Program-made: the position numbers and the translations under genes
The notes under the pieces: model-generated
Seen by the model: only the letters and a program-made list of their open reading frames with translations
Databases searched by the model: none
What the model was told of the DNA's origin: nothing
Shown: positions 18,705-29,099 of the stretch, piece by piece
Layout of the letters: each line of letters opens with the position of its first letter
Position numbering within the stretch: the stretch's first letter is position 1
Assembly: GCA_024637315.1 (NCBI GenBank)
Contig: JAGXFH010000086.1
Location: forward strand, 1 to 64,000
Source of the DNA: Brevirhabdus sp.
GTDB lineage: Bacteria; Pseudomonadota; Alphaproteobacteria; Rhodobacterales; Rhodobacteraceae
Direction of reading: 5' to 3'
Length of the DNA stretch: 64,000 bases

Positions 18705-20303
18705 ATGACCACTGGACGGGTGAACCCGGCGCACACGCTGTCGGATCAGGAAATAACCGGGCTGGGTCAAGTCTATTACAACCTGATGGAACCCGCGTTG
18801 GTCGAAGAGGCGCTGAAGCGCAACGAGGGTACCCTTGGAAAGGGTGGAAGCCTGCTTGTAACGACCGGCAAGCATACGGGCCGGTCCCCCAAGGACAAGT
18901 TCGTCGTCAAGACGCCGTCCGTCGAGAAGGACATCTGGTGGGAAAACAACCCGCCAATGGATCCCGATGCCTTCGACCGCCTCCGTGCCGACATGCTGGC
19001 GCATATGCAGGGCAAGGATTACTTCGTGCAGGATCTTTTTGCCGGCGCCGACTCGGCGCATCGGCTGGATGTCCGGCTGGTCAACGAACTCGCTTGGCAC
19101 GGCCTGTTCATCCGGCACATGCTGCGTCGCCCGTCCCGCAAGGACCTGGATACGTTCACCCCGGATTTCACGATCATCAACTGCCCGAGCTTCAAGGCCG
19201 ACCCCGAAAAGCATGGATGCCGCTCGGAAACCGTGATCGCGATCAATTTCGACAAGAAAATGATGCTGATCGCAAACAGTGCCTATGCCGGAGAGAACAA
19301 GAAGTCTGTGTTCTCGGTGCTTAACTACCTGCTCCCGGAAAAGAAAGTGATGCCGATGCACTGCTCGGCCAACCATGCCCCCGGAAATCCGGTTGATACC
19401 GCGATTTTCTTCGGTCTTTCCGGCACCGGGAAGACGACATTGTCTGCCGATCCAAATCGCGTGCTGATCGGGGATGACGAACATGGCTGGTCGGATCGCG
19501 GCACCTTCAATTTCGAAGGCGGCTGTTACGCCAAGACAATCCACCTGTCGCCAGAGGCAGAGCCCGAGATATATGCGACCACAAGCAAGTTCGGGACCGT
19601 GGTCGAAAACATGACCTTCGACCCTGAAACCAAGGAGCTGAACTTCGAAGATGACAGCCTGACGGCGAACATGCGCTGCGCCTATCCGCTGGAATACATC
19701 TCGAACGCGTCGAAAACCGGTCTTGGCGGTCATCCCAAGAACATCATCATGCTGACTTGCGACGCATTTGGTGTCCTGCCGCCGATCGCTCGGCTGACAC
19801 CTGCGCAGGCCATGTATCACTTCCTGTCCGGCTTCACCTCGAAGACACCGGGTACCGAGGTCGGCGTCGTCGATCCGATCCCGACCTTTTCGACCTGTTT
19901 CGGCGCTCCTTTCATGGCCCGCCGCCCCGAGGTTTACGGCAACCTGTTGCGTGACAAGATCGCCAAATACGGAGCGACGTGCTGGCTGGTCAACACCGGC
20001 TGGACAGGCGGGGCCTATGGCACCGGAAGCCGGATGCCGATCAAGGCAACCCGCGCGCTTCTGTCGGCCGCGCTGGATGGATCGCTGGCCGATGCCAAGT
20101 TCCGCAAGGATCCGAGTTTCGGCTTCGAGGTTCCGGTGGCGGTTGCCGGTGTCGCTGATATTCTGCTTGATCCACGGCGGACTTGGGATGACGGTGCAGC
20201 CTATGACCGTCAGGCCCAGAAACTGGTCGAGATGTTCGCCAAGAACTTCGAGAAATACGCCGATTACATTGACGAAGATGTGAAAGCCGTGGCCATCGGC
20301 TGA
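18705..20303 (+). CDS. pckA: Phosphoenolpyruvate carboxykinase (ATP)
   Basis: PckA converts oxaloacetate and ATP to PEP, the entry to gluconeogenesis. The protein is about 532 residues. It shows the substrate motif [23 protein letters not shown] (P-loop), the metal-binding [23 protein letters not shown] and the adenine-binding region near [10 protein letters not shown]. Two in-frame ATGs occur, at 18699 and 18705. The AGGAG at 18691-18695 is 8-9 bases from the second, which I prefer. The last 40 bp overlap the 3' end of the facing hydrolase gene. Confidence 0.96.
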   Translation: MTTGRVNPAHTLSDQEITGLGQVYYNLMEPALVEEALKRNEGTLGKGGSLLVTTGKHTGRSPKDKFVVKTPSVEKDIWWENNPPMDPDAFDRLRADMLAHMQGKDYFVQDLFAGADSAHRLDVRLVNELAWHGLFIRHMLRRPSRKDLDTFTPDFTIINCPSFKADPEKHGCRSETVIAINFDKKMMLIANSAYAGENKKSVFSVLNYLLPEKKVMPMHCSANHAPGNPVDTAIFFGLSGTGKTTLSADPNRVLIGDDEHGWSDRGTFNFEGGCYAKTIHLSPEAEPEIYATTSKFGTVVENMTFDPETKELNFEDDSLTANMRCAYPLEYISNASKTGLGGHPKNIIMLTCDAFGVLPPIARLTPAQAMYHFLSGFTSKTPGTEVGVVDPIPTFSTCFGAPFMARRPEVYGNLLRDKIAKYGATCWLVNTGWTGGAYGTGSRMPIKATRALLSAALDGSLADAKFRKDPSFGFEVPVAVAGVADILLDPRRTWDDGAAYDRQAQKLVEMFAKNFEKYADYIDEDVKAVAIG

Positions 20304-21211
20304 GGCGTACCAGTCGCGCTTCTCTCTCGGGCGGGACCGTCCAGAAACTTCAGGATCTCCGAGTTGACGCTACTCGGCTTGTCTTCGTGCAGGATGTGCG
20401 AGGCATTGGCGATGTCGACGATGCGCGCCCTGGGAAGCAATCCGGCCAACCGATCGGTCAGTCGGTGGAAGAGCTTCGGACTGTCGCTGCCCCGCAACAG
20501 CAGAACGGGATGATCCACTGACGAGACGTCGGCAGGTCTGAGCGGCGGATACCCTTGTCCCAGGATCTGCGCCCGGTCTGCTTTGCGATTTTCCCAGATC
20601 TGTTGATAGCGTCCGGGCGACAACGTGTTGAAGTAGCTGTCGCCCAGAATGCCCTTACCGAGCATCTGGATCGCCGCCTTGTCGTCACCCTGTCGGAATG
20701 CCAGCTCGGCCGGCTTCATCACGCGTCTCCTGAACCGCGCCAGAGTCATTGCGCTTCGAGGACGCTTGATCAGCATTTGCAGAATGTGGACGAAACTCGG
20801 GGGCATACGCGCAATCAAACCGATAACCGGCGGCTCGATCAGTACAAGTTTTCGAACCAGTTCGGGCCTCTGAATCGCGAGAAACAGCGCGATCTGACCG
20901 CCCATCGAATGCCCCACCAGATGCACCGCCCCGTGCTTGCGCGTCTCGATTATCGCCGCCAGATCATCAACATGAGGTTGGATCGGATCTTCTGCACCGT
21001 CGGCGAGTTCAGTATTGGGCCGGGCATAGCGACGGCTATATGCCAATACGCTGTAGCGCTCGCCAAGCGACTGCAACTGCTTGTCCCAAGTCCGCAGGTC
21101 CGACACGCCCCCATGCACCAGCACAAGCGAATCGCCACTGCCCCGCTCGACATAGGCAAGGCGGGTTCCGTTGACGGTCATGCGCGCGGTATTCTCGAAT
21201 GCAGTGTTCAT
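20264..21211 (-). CDS. Alpha/beta-fold hydrolase
   Basis: The 315-residue protein has the alpha/beta hydrolase elements in order: oxyanion-hole region VLVHGGVSD, nucleophile elbow VGHSMGGQ (Ser at about 102), an acid in [11 protein letters not shown] and catalytic His in [13 protein letters not shown]. There is no signal peptide, so it is likely cytosolic. The substrate cannot be predicted. The 3' end runs 40 bp into pckA on the opposite strand and encodes a Ser/Thr-rich tail that may be dispensable. Confidence 0.85.
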   Translation of the reverse strand: MNTAFENTARMTVNGTRLAYVERGSGDSLVLVHGGVSDLRTWDKQLQSLGERYSVLAYSRRYARPNTELADGAEDPIQPHVDDLAAIIETRKHGAVHLVGHSMGGQIALFLAIQRPELVRKLVLIEPPVIGLIARMPPSFVHILQMLIKRPRSAMTLARFRRRVMKPAELAFRQGDDKAAIQMLGKGILGDSYFNTLSPGRYQQIWENRKADRAQILGQGYPPLRPADVSSVDHPVLLLRGSDSPKLFHRLTDRLAGLLPRARIVDIANASHILHEDKPSSVNSEILKFLDGPARERSATGTPQPMATAFTSSSM

Positions 21212-21252
21212 CGAAGGCTTCTTGTTAAGGGCATCGGCAAGGGCGGGCCGGT

Positions 21253-21936
21253 TCAGGTCGCGTCGCGCATCAGGATGCGGTCCCTGCCGCTGATAACAGC
21301 ATCCATCGGTATGTCGAAAGGCTGCGGGAAGATCGTCGACACGGCGGCGCTCGGCAGCCCTACACCGATCACCTGCGGCCGCTTTTCCATCGCGGCGAGC
21401 GTTCGGTCATAGAACCCTCCACCATAGCCCAACCGAAAGCACCCTGGATCATAACCGACAACGGGCGCGATCACCACGTTCGGCACGATCCTGCGATCCT
21501 CGGCCGGGATCGGGATGTTCCAGACCCCGCGCTCCATCCGGCAACCCGGACTCCATTCCCGAAAGACCAGCGGCCGTGCCTTTTCCACGACGACCGGCAG
21601 GGCAATCTGCGCGCCCTTGTCATGTGCTCGGCGCATCCAACCACGAAAATCCAGCTCGCCGCGAAACGGCCAGTAGAGGCTGATGATCCGCCCAGGACCG
21701 GGTGAGATCAATCGGTCCAACTCCTCCGCCATCTCTTGCGCGATACGCTCTCGCTCGTCTGCCGGAACGGCAAGACGCGCCGCAATCAGTTCTTCGCGTT
21801 TCGATTTCCGCCACCGCGCGGTGTCGGCCGCCGCCTCGGAATCGACCGCAAGATGACCGGTTCCGGTCTCGGCAAGTTCATGCGCGAAACAGGGCGACGA
21901 GGCATAGCCTCGCGAAGTATCGGAATCACCGTTCAT
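21253..21936 (-). CDS. 5-formyltetrahydrofolate cyclo-ligase
   Basis: The enzyme converts 5-formyl-THF to 5,10-methenyl-THF with ATP. The 227-residue product carries the family signatures RKSKREELIAAR-like N-terminal basic helix (WRKSKREELI), VIAPVVGYDPGCFRLGYGGGFYDRTL (ATP/substrate loop) and IGVGLPSA. About 35 extra N-terminal residues precede the usual family start and lack conserved features, so the true start may be further inside. It lies 41 bp upstream of the hydrolase gene on the same strand. Confidence 0.9.
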   Translation of the reverse strand: MNGDSDTSRGYASSPCFAHELAETGTGHLAVDSEAAADTARWRKSKREELIAARLAVPADERERIAQEMAEELDRLISPGPGRIISLYWPFRGELDFRGWMRRAHDKGAQIALPVVVEKARPLVFREWSPGCRMERGVWNIPIPAEDRRIVPNVVIAPVVGYDPGCFRLGYGGGFYDRTLAAMEKRPQVIGVGLPSAAVSTIFPQPFDIPMDAVISGRDRILMRDAT

Positions 21937-21979
21937 AATGTCATGGTTGCGCCCCGCGCCGCCGGTTGCAAGGCCGGCT

Positions 21980-22750
21980 TCAGGCCATCAGGCCGCGCCG
22001 CACCAGATTCAACCCGGCGATCACCAGAACCGCCAACGTCGCCTTGCGGAACTTCTCTTGATCCAGTCGGTCATGTGCCCAGTAACCGACGACCATCCCG
22101 ATCAGCGCCGGAACCACCAGCGCAACACTCAGCGGCATCGTCTGCGCGTTCAGGACGCCCGAGCGCAGATGCGCCAGCATCAACACGACAGCGCCAGAGG
22201 CATAAACCACCCCTTGTACCCGCATATGATCGCGCTTGGGCGTGTCGATTGCCGTCAGATAGGCCACGGTCGGCGGCCCCCACACCCCGGAAATGCCACC
22301 GATCAGCCCCGCGATACTGCCGATCACCACTTCCGCCCGACGCCGATGCTCGGGTGGGATCGTGGGCCGCCAGCCGACCAGTTGCACCACCGCAAACAGC
22401 GTGATCGGCACACCAAGGATCAGGAACATCACCGAGGCCGGCAACACCCGGACAAGTTGCGCACTCAGCGCGATGCAGATCAGCACGACGACGATATAGA
22501 GCCGGAATTTCTTCACCGACCCCAACGCCGCCCCCAAACCGCCGCGAAGCGCCTGCCAGACGTTGGACACGACGGTTGGCACGATCAATGCTGCAAGTGC
22601 GATCTCTGGCGGCATGAACGATCCCATCACCGAGATCATCACCATCGGCATCGCGAACCCGACCGCGCCCTTGACGAAACCGCCAACCACCGTCGCCATC
22701 AACGCGATACCGATGAAAAACGGATCAATTCCGCCGAATACCTGTTCCAA
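21980..22750 (-). CDS. Sulfite exporter TauE/SafE (TSUP) family permease
   Basis: The 256-residue integral membrane protein has about eight hydrophobic helices in two repeats. Each repeat carries the TSUP glycine-rich motif: VGGFVKGAVGFAMPMV near the N terminus and AGLIGGISGVWGPPTVAYL in the middle. The family exports sulfite, sulfoacetate and other organosulfur anions. The substrate here is not determined, and no taurine or sulfonate genes adjoin it. It lies 43 bp before the 5-formyl-THF cyclo-ligase gene on the same strand. Confidence 0.87.
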   Translation of the reverse strand: MEQVFGGIDPFFIGIALMATVVGGFVKGAVGFAMPMVMISVMGSFMPPEIALAALIVPTVVSNVWQALRGGLGAALGSVKKFRLYIVVVLICIALSAQLVRVLPASVMFLILGVPITLFAVVQLVGWRPTIPPEHRRRAEVVIGSIAGLIGGISGVWGPPTVAYLTAIDTPKRDHMRVQGVVYASGAVVLMLAHLRSGVLNAQTMPLSVALVVPALIGMVVGYWAHDRLDQEKFRKATLAVLVIAGLNLVRRGLMA

Positions 22751-22919
22751 TTCCGCCCCTCAGAGTTTCGTCAGACCGGTTCTAAGCCATTCGGCAGGGC
22801 TTGGCACCGGCGATTTATCCGCGACATTTTAGTTCGCCTTGCAATTCTTTTGAGCATTTTTATTGCGCTGCGCCTGCAAAGACCTTATTCCGGCCGGACC
22901 GAAAAAAGGAGTCGCCCCA

Positions 22920-24623
22920 ATGGCCCATGACGGACAAGATATGCACATGTCGAACGAAATCTTGCCGGACCTCACGGGCCTGACCGCCGCCGCCCTTCCC
23001 ACCGCCGAAGCGGTGCTTTCGCGCGCCACCGATCTGCTGCGCGATCGCCTGACCAAGGATGGCCGCATCTCCGCTGCCTTGCTGGACGCCAACCAGACCG
23101 CTGGCCATGCGCTGTCCTGGCTGGCCACCTATGTAGAGGCGTTGCGCCAGATGCAGGGCTGGGCCGAGCGACTGCAATCCGACGGCAAGTTCGGCGAGAT
23201 CGAGCAGTTGATCCACCAGATCGCCTTCGGTGAATACCTCGGGCAGATCCATGGAGGCATCCCGATGTCTCAGGGAGAGATCGCGCGGCTGCAGGATATC
23301 GGCCTGACGCTGGAGGATCAGGGTGCGCTGATGGACCCTGCCGTGATGACGTTGACCCAATCGGGAAACACGCAGGCCGCGCGGATGCGGCTGGTGGACC
23401 TCATGCAGGACAATCACGGCCACGCCACATTCGGCGCAACCGGACTTGATGACGAGCTTGAGATGATCCGCGATCAGTTTCGCCGCTTCGCCGATCAGCG
23501 GGTCACGCCGAACGCGCATGACTGGCACCTGAAGGACGAGCTGATCCCGATGGAGATCATCGAGGAACTCGCGGAATTGGGGGTGTTCGGTCTGACCATT
23601 CCCGAGGAATTCGGCGGCTTCGGCCTGTCGAAGGCCTCGATGGTCGTGGTGTCCGAGGAACTCTCGCGCGGTTATATCGGAGTCGGCTCGCTTGCGACTC
23701 GGTCCGAGATCGCCGCCGAACTGATCATTTGCGGAGGCACCGACGACCAAAAGGCCCAATGGCTGCCGAAGTTGGCCAGCGCAGAGATTCTGCCCACCGC
23801 GGTCTTCACCGAACCCAATACCGGCTCTGACCTTGGCAGCTTGCGAACCCGCGCGGTGAAGAACGGCGAAGAATACGCGATCACCGGCAACAAGACTTGG
23901 ATCACCCATGCGGCCCGCACCCATGTGATGACGCTGCTGGCTCGTACCGATCCCGACACCACCGACTATCGCGGCCTGTCGATGTTTCTTGCCGAGAAAA
24001 CCCCCGGCACCGATGCAGATCCGTTCCCGACCCCCGGCATGACCGGCGGCGAGATCGAGGTTTTGGGCTATCGCGGCATGAAGGAATACGAGCTTGGCTT
24101 CGACAGCTTCAAGGTGAAGGCCACGAACCTGCTTGGCGGGGTCGAAGGCCAGGGGTTCAAGCAACTGATGCAAACCTTCGAGAGCGCCCGCATCCAGACG
24201 GCGGCCCGCGCCATCGGTGTGGCGCAGAACGCGCTGGAGGTTGGTCTGCAATACGCGCTTGACCGCAAGCAGTTTGGCAAGGCGCTGATCACCTTCCCCC
24301 GCGTCGGCGGCAAGTTGGCGATGATGGCGGTCGAGATCATGGTTGCGCGGCAACTGACCTATCATTCCGCATGGCAAAAGGATCATGACAAGCGGTGTGA
24401 CCTAGAGGCGGGGATGGCCAAGCTGCTGGGTGCCCGCGTTGCTTGGGCGGCTGCCGACAATGCGCTGCAGATCCATGGCGGCAACGGCTTTGCGCTGGAA
24501 TACCAGATCAGCCGCATCCTCTGCGACGCCCGTATCCTGAACATCTTCGAAGGTGCTGCGGAAATTCAGGCGCAGGTCATCGCCCGGCGGCTGCTCGATC
24601 GCGGCGTTTCAGGACAGACGTGA
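22920..24623 (+). CDS. mcd: Acyl-CoA dehydrogenase, probable (2S)-methylsuccinyl-CoA dehydrogenase
   Basis: The 567-residue flavoenzyme has an N-terminal extension of about 150 residues before the normal acyl-CoA dehydrogenase domains. FAD/substrate motifs TAVFTEPNTGSDLGSLRT and GNKTWITHAART, and the C-terminal catalytic region NALQIHGGNGFALEYQISR with DARILNIFEGAAEIQ, are present. Length and extension match methylsuccinyl-CoA dehydrogenase, an ethylmalonyl-CoA pathway enzyme, but I can not separate it from other long paralogues by eye. AAAAAAGGAG precedes ATG 22920. As an ACAD it would pass electrons to ETF, whose alpha gene is interrupted in this window. Confidence 0.8.
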   Translation: MAHDGQDMHMSNEILPDLTGLTAAALPTAEAVLSRATDLLRDRLTKDGRISAALLDANQTAGHALSWLATYVEALRQMQGWAERLQSDGKFGEIEQLIHQIAFGEYLGQIHGGIPMSQGEIARLQDIGLTLEDQGALMDPAVMTLTQSGNTQAARMRLVDLMQDNHGHATFGATGLDDELEMIRDQFRRFADQRVTPNAHDWHLKDELIPMEIIEELAELGVFGLTIPEEFGGFGLSKASMVVVSEELSRGYIGVGSLATRSEIAAELIICGGTDDQKAQWLPKLASAEILPTAVFTEPNTGSDLGSLRTRAVKNGEEYAITGNKTWITHAARTHVMTLLARTDPDTTDYRGLSMFLAEKTPGTDADPFPTPGMTGGEIEVLGYRGMKEYELGFDSFKVKATNLLGGVEGQGFKQLMQTFESARIQTAARAIGVAQNALEVGLQYALDRKQFGKALITFPRVGGKLAMMAVEIMVARQLTYHSAWQKDHDKRCDLEAGMAKLLGARVAWAAADNALQIHGGNGFALEYQISRILCDARILNIFEGAAEIQAQVIARRLLDRGVSGQT

Positions 24624-24698
24624 GACGAGAACATCGGCATCGCGGTCGAGCACCGCAAGCGACAGCACAACCCAGATTCTACCTGTTCCTGAAGCGCT

Positions 24699-25931
24699 TC
24701 AGACCTCGGCAGGCTTTGCAATATCGACCACTAGTCGCGGCGCCCCCAGCCGCGGATGCAAGCGACCGGCGACAGCCCAGGCAGAGACCATCGCGACGCC
24801 GCAGGCCGCGAACACCCCGGCGACCGGGGCAAAAAGCAGAACGGCCCACGCGACGCCCGGCGTGAAGATGCCCGACACATCCCGGAAGCTGGAATAGACC
24901 GCGGCCATTTCCGTGCGCTCCGACGGTTTCACCGCCATCAGGAACGGCAGGCCGCCGCAGACGTCCAGCATCACCAGCGTTACAGAGGCTAAAGCCGCCA
25001 GTCCAAACGCAACCCACGGCAATCCCGAAAAAACCGTGAACCCGATCATCGCCGCGCCGCCCAGGATGAATGCCGCCCGCACCGACCACCGGACCGAAGT
25101 GCGATGCACCAGCCGCAGCATCATCGGGGTTAGGAACAGCAGCACGTTCGTGGCCGACAGAGCGATGCCTCCGATCTGGTCACCCAGCCCGGATTCGATG
25201 CAGTAGATCGGCAGGTAGACGACATAGACCCACCAGCCGCAGCTGCGGATCACGGCGAAGTACCAGCCCGCGATCAACCTTGGTTGCTGAAAGAAGCGCG
25301 TAAGGAACGCGATCGGGTTTGCTGCAGGTTTGCGCGCCTTGCTGATCTGCCTGCCGTTGCCCAGGCGAAGCCGCCAGAAGGTCACCAGTTGCGCAAGGCC
25401 AAACAGACCTGCCAGAAGAAACGGGGCCGGCGGCCACCAGCTGAGCAACCAGACGCCCGCAACGGGGCCGATCGCCCAGGGGGCTGCGCTAAAGACCATG
25501 CGCATGGTCTCGGCCTTGCCCAGATCGGCACGCTGGATGTAGTCCAAAAGATAGGCGTTGAAACAGATGAATGTCACGACGGTCGCGATCGCATTGACAA
25601 ACAGCGCCGCGGCGATGCCGATCGGGCCACCGAAGACCGCCAGCACCATGCCCACCAAGTACAACGCCGAACCGCCCGTGAACAGCCACCGGCGCGGGAC
25701 GAACCGCGACAGCCACGGAACCAGCAATCCGCAGATCAGCGCCAGTATGCCGACGAGGAAGTAGACCTGCGACACGACGGCCGCATCGCCCAAGGAACGG
25801 TAGATCACCAGCGGCATGACGGAAATCAGCGTTCCGCGCACTGCGGCGTCCATCCCGGCAAGCAGGGCGAACCCCTGCACGCTTGGCGCCGGCGAATGGC
25901 TTAGGTAGATAGGCGCGCGTGCTGAGATCAT
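24699..25931 (-). CDS. MFS transporter
   Basis: The 410-residue protein has about 12 hydrophobic segments in two sixes, with a central basic loop (RLRLGNGRQISKARKPAAN). This is the layout of major facilitator exporters. Conserved MFS A-motif-like sequence is weak (WLSRFVPRRWLF). No substrate-specific signature is visible. It is convergent with the mcd candidate and divergent from the META-domain lipoprotein gene. Confidence 0.82.
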   Translation of the reverse strand: MISARAPIYLSHSPAPSVQGFALLAGMDAAVRGTLISVMPLVIYRSLGDAAVVSQVYFLVGILALICGLLVPWLSRFVPRRWLFTGGSALYLVGMVLAVFGGPIGIAAALFVNAIATVVTFICFNAYLLDYIQRADLGKAETMRMVFSAAPWAIGPVAGVWLLSWWPPAPFLLAGLFGLAQLVTFWRLRLGNGRQISKARKPAANPIAFLTRFFQQPRLIAGWYFAVIRSCGWWVYVVYLPIYCIESGLGDQIGGIALSATNVLLFLTPMMLRLVHRTSVRWSVRAAFILGGAAMIGFTVFSGLPWVAFGLAALASVTLVMLDVCGGLPFLMAVKPSERTEMAAVYSSFRDVSGIFTPGVAWAVLLFAPVAGVFAACGVAMVSAWAVAGRLHPRLGAPRLVVDIAKPAEV

Positions 25932-26058
25932 CGGAATTTCTTGATTTTACACGCTGAACTAGATCGCCGGCCTTCCGCGGGGTCTCGCGTATCGGCGACA
26001 AAAAGTGTCGTTCCCGCGCGGGCTTGCCATCTTCCCAACCCTCAAGGATGATCTCGCC

Positions 26059-26451
26059 ATGATCCGATACGCGCTTTTTCTGCCGTTGCTGCTGGCTGCC
26101 TGCCCGAAAGATGAGACGATTTCCGGCTATGCCGACCCCGAGGCCACATTCGCCTTGCAGGAACTGGACGGCCGCTCCTTTGCGGCCCAGGCAACCATCT
26201 CCTTCCCCGAAGAGGGCCAGGTGCGCGGCACCGGCCCCTGCAACGGCTATTCAGCCGAGCAGAATGTGCCCTATCCGTGGTTCCAACTTGGCCCGATCCG
26301 CGCCACACGCCGCGCTTGCGCCGATCTGGCGCAAGAGTCGGACTTCTTCAGCGCCCTGCAGGCCATGACGTTGATCGAAGTGCATGGCGGTACCGTTATC
26401 CTGCGCGATGAGGCCGGTCGTGAAATGGTGTTCCGCGCCGCTCAACCCTGA
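26059..26451 (+). CDS. META-domain lipoprotein (HslJ-like)
   Basis: The 130-residue product has a short lipoprotein signal ([16 protein letters not shown], Cys about residue 15). The META domain follows, with [20 protein letters not shown], the signature [24 protein letters not shown] and [22 protein letters not shown]/HslJ proteins are associated with heat-shock or antibiotic tolerance, but their molecular role is unclear. The start at 26059 opens the signal. An ATG at 26005 in frame would bury it. Its 3' end overlaps recO by 10 bp. Confidence 0.85.
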   Translation: MIRYALFLPLLLAACPKDETISGYADPEATFALQELDGRSFAAQATISFPEEGQVRGTGPCNGYSAEQNVPYPWFQLGPIRATRRACADLAQESDFFSALQAMTLIEVHGGTVILRDEAGREMVFRAAQP

Positions 26452-27167
26452 CGCGCCAAAGCGTCGATCAGCCTTTGCCGCGCCTGCGGCAGCGGCTTGT
26501 CGCCCAATTGTGGCGCAAGCCATTTGGTCAGGAAAAACCCGGTCGTGATCAAGCCTTCTCGGATGCCGCCCGGATCAAGCGCCCCCTGCCCCAACAGGCT
26601 TTGCGGCAGCGGCAGCAACTTGTCCGCCCATTCTCCCGCGCCTGCCGCACTGACCGCGCGGCCGGTTTTCGGTGAGACATAGGTCAACCCGGCCTCGGTT
26701 CCGGTCACTGCACACTGCCCCAGATCGAGGCCAAAGCCCATATCATCCAGCAGCGACAACTCCCAGCGCAGGTAAGCCAACGGCCAGGCCTCGGTCTGCC
26801 CCAGCATGTCGAGCAGGGCCACCGTGCGCCGATACAGCACGGGATGCGCCTCGCGTTCGGGCAAACAAAACGCCAGCAGCGCGCAGGCCGCGTTCAAACC
26901 GGACAGGGCCAGCCGATCCGACATCACCGCCGCCGCGCGGCTTTGCACCGGCTCCACGGTGAAGGTGCCAAGATGTTCATCCAGCCGTGCCCGCCACGTG
27001 ACATCCAGTTGCGTGCCGGGCTGCAATACCGGCGCGATCTTGCGGCTGGTGCCGCCACGCACCACCCCGGCATGACGGCCATGTTCCGCGGTGAAAACCT
27101 CGATGATGGCCGCGGTCTCTCCGTGACGCCGCACACTCAGCAAGGCTCCTTGGTCACGCCATTCCAT
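26442..27167 (-). CDS. recO: DNA repair protein RecO
   Basis: RecO loads RecA on SSB-coated DNA with RecR in the RecFOR pathway. The 241 residues start with the N-terminal OB fold ([38 protein letters not shown]) followed by the helical domain [25 protein letters not shown]. The zinc-binding Cys cluster of some RecO proteins is absent: only one Cys ([10 protein letters not shown]) remains. It is the last gene of the long housekeeping run and lies 9 bp after the DUF1491 gene. Confidence 0.94.
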   Translation of the reverse strand: MEWRDQGALLSVRRHGETAAIIEVFTAEHGRHAGVVRGGTSRKIAPVLQPGTQLDVTWRARLDEHLGTFTVEPVQSRAAAVMSDRLALSGLNAACALLAFCLPEREAHPVLYRRTVALLDMLGQTEAWPLAYLRWELSLLDDMGFGLDLGQCAVTGTEAGLTYVSPKTGRAVSAAGAGEWADKLLPLPQSLLGQGALDPGGIREGLITTGFFLTKWLAPQLGDKPLPQARQRLIDALARQG

Positions 27168-27176
27168 GCGACCAGA

Positions 27177-27509
27177 CTACTCCGATAAACCGGGCTCATC
27201 CAGCAGATGTCGCCCTTGCCGATCCTCAACCTCGATGATCCAGAGGTCCGGGTCAAAGCTGCGCTGTCGCGCAAGTGCCGCCTCGACGGCCGCATCCTCT
27301 CCCTCGGCGAGAACCACCCAGGTTCGTTCTCCGCTCATCAGGTCGAATGACCGCTGATACACCTTCGCCTGTCCATCCAGAGTATTCAGCTTGACCAGAA
27401 CAGCGCCAGCCGTCGCATCCCCCCTGGCGGTGACAAAGACAGGGATGTCGGCAAGCCGCAGCCGGGTCAGATAGGCGCTGACCCAGATACCGGCGGCCAG
27501 CCTTGTCAC
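27177..27509 (-). CDS. DUF1491 family protein
   Basis: The 110-residue cytosolic protein carries the DUF1491 pattern: N-terminal LAAGIWVSAYLTRLRLADIPVFV, then GAVLVKLNTLDG and a C-terminal DPDLWIIEVEDRQGRHLLDEP. Function unknown. It overlaps the era stop by ATGA and precedes recO by 9 bp. Era-DUF1491-RecO is a common alphaproteobacterial arrangement, so a link to RNA or DNA maintenance is possible. Confidence 0.88.
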   Translation of the reverse strand: MTRLAAGIWVSAYLTRLRLADIPVFVTARGDATAGAVLVKLNTLDGQAKVYQRSFDLMSGERTWVVLAEGEDAAVEAALARQRSFDPDLWIIEVEDRQGRHLLDEPGLSE

Positions 27510-28417
27510 TCGTTTCCGTCTCGAAAATCGAGCCCCATCTCATTGTACCGCTCACGCTCCTCAAGCCAGTTCGGGCGGACCTTGACCTGCAGGAACAGAT
27601 GCACCTTGCGGCCCATAAAGTCCTCCAGTTCGGCCCGCGCCGACTGGCTGACCGACTTGATCGTCTCGCCCTTCTTGCCAAGGATGATCCCCTTGTGCCC
27701 GTCCCGGGCGACATAGACGATCTGGTCGATCCGGGCGGATCCGTCCTCGCGTTCCTCCCAGCTTTCAGTCTCGACAGTCAGCTGGTAGGGCAGTTCCTGA
27801 TGCAGGCGCAGCGTCAACTTCTCGCGTGTGATCTCGGCGGCGATCATCCGGAGCGGCAGATCGGCGATCTGGTCTTCGGGATAAAGCCACGGGCCCTCGG
27901 GCAACTCCCCCGCCAGCCAGTCGCGCAAGTCCTCGACGCCATGACCCTTCTCGGCCGAAATCAGGAACGTCCTCACAAACGGATAAAGCGCGTTCATCTC
28001 CTTGGTCAGTGCCAGCAACACTTTCGCTTCGACCCGGTCGATCTTGTTGATCGCCAGCGCCACCGGCTGAGACCCTTCATGCGTTTTCAGCGTCTCGACA
28101 ATCTGCCTCACGCCGTCAGTGATGCCGCGATGCGCCTCGATCAGAAGAACCACGATATCGGCATCCGCCGCTCCGCCCCAGGCCGCCGCGACCATCGCCC
28201 GGTCCAGCCGACGCCGAGGTTGGAACAGGCCGGGAGTGTCCACAAAGACGATCTGGCTTTGTCCGGCCATCGCGATGCCGCGAATCCGGGTGCGGGTGGT
28301 CTGCACCTTGTGCGTGACGATGGAAACCTTGGCCCCCACCATTCGGTTCAGCAAGGTCGACTTGCCGGCATTCGGTTCGCCGATCAGGGCCACGAATCCG
28401 GCGCGTGTGTCAGTCAT
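27506..28417 (-). CDS. era: GTPase Era
   Basis: Era binds 16S rRNA and helps 30S assembly. The 303 residues have G1 GEPNAGKST, switch region [14 protein letters not shown]3 DTPGLFQ, G4 NKIDR and G5 SAEKGHG. The C-terminal KH domain holds [21 protein letters not shown] and [15 protein letters not shown]. The start ATG at 28417 lies 8 bp inside the end of rnc, so the genes are translationally coupled. The rnc-era pairing is highly conserved. Confidence 0.97.
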   Translation of the reverse strand: MTDTRAGFVALIGEPNAGKSTLLNRMVGAKVSIVTHKVQTTRTRIRGIAMAGQSQIVFVDTPGLFQPRRRLDRAMVAAAWGGAADADIVVLLIEAHRGITDGVRQIVETLKTHEGSQPVALAINKIDRVEAKVLLALTKEMNALYPFVRTFLISAEKGHGVEDLRDWLAGELPEGPWLYPEDQIADLPLRMIAAEITREKLTLRLHQELPYQLTVETESWEEREDGSARIDQIVYVARDGHKGIILGKKGETIKSVSQSARAELEDFMGRKVHLFLQVKVRPNWLEERERYNEMGLDFRDGNE

Positions 28418-29099
28418 GACCCTTCTCCACCCGATGCAGCAACGCCTTGGCCGCCGCCTGTTCAGCCTGTCGCTTGGCGGGCGCGCTGGCCTGTGCGGCC
28501 TCTCCGCTCGCCAGCCGCGCCTTGATCGTGAAGACCGGCGCATGATCCGGCCCCTCGCGCGCAACCTCATCGTATGCCGGCGGCATCTGTCCCCGCGCCT
28601 GCGCCCATTCCTGCAACGCGGTCTTGGCGTCACGGGCATCATCCTCGACACGCTCGATCCGGCTGCCCCAAAGCTGCAGGATCATCGCGCGCGCAGGCTC
28701 CAGCCCGCCGTCAAGGTAGATGGCGGCAATCACCGCTTCCAGTGCATCCGCCAGCAATGCCTCTTTGCGCCGCCCGCCCGAAACCATCTCGGACCGCCCG
28801 AGCTTCAGCACGGCGCCCAGATCAACCTCACGCGCAACGTCGGCGCAGGTCTCCTTGCGCACCAGGGCATTGAAGCGCGGCGCCAACTGCCCCTCTGTAG
28901 CCCCTTGATCGGCCCGATACAGGGCCTCGGCCATGACCAGCCCGAGCACCCGGTCGCCCAGAAACTCCAGCCGCTGATTGTCCGGCCGGGTCGCAGTGGA
29001 AATCGAGGCATGTGTGACCGCGCGGATCAGCAGTTGGGCATCCTGAAATTCGTACCCGATCCGGGCACAGAACGCCTGCAAATCCGCGCCGATTTTCAC
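28410..29099 (-). CDS. rnc: Ribonuclease III
   Basis: RNase III cleaves double-stranded RNA in rRNA and mRNA processing. The 229 residues have the signature [20 protein letters not shown], the second catalytic acidic block [18 protein letters not shown], and a C-terminal dsRNA-binding domain ([28 protein letters not shown]). GTG at 29099 is chosen because it overlaps the lepB stop as GTGA. A longer frame from 29132 would add 11 residues read from within lepB. Confidence 0.95.
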   Translation of the reverse strand: MKIGADLQAFCARIGYEFQDAQLLIRAVTHASISTATRPDNQRLEFLGDRVLGLVMAEALYRADQGATEGQLAPRFNALVRKETCADVAREVDLGAVLKLGRSEMVSGGRRKEALLADALEAVIAAIYLDGGLEPARAMILQLWGSRIERVEDDARDAKTALQEWAQARGQMPPAYDEVAREGPDHAPVFTIKARLASGEAAQASAPAKRQAEQAAAKALLHRVEKGHD

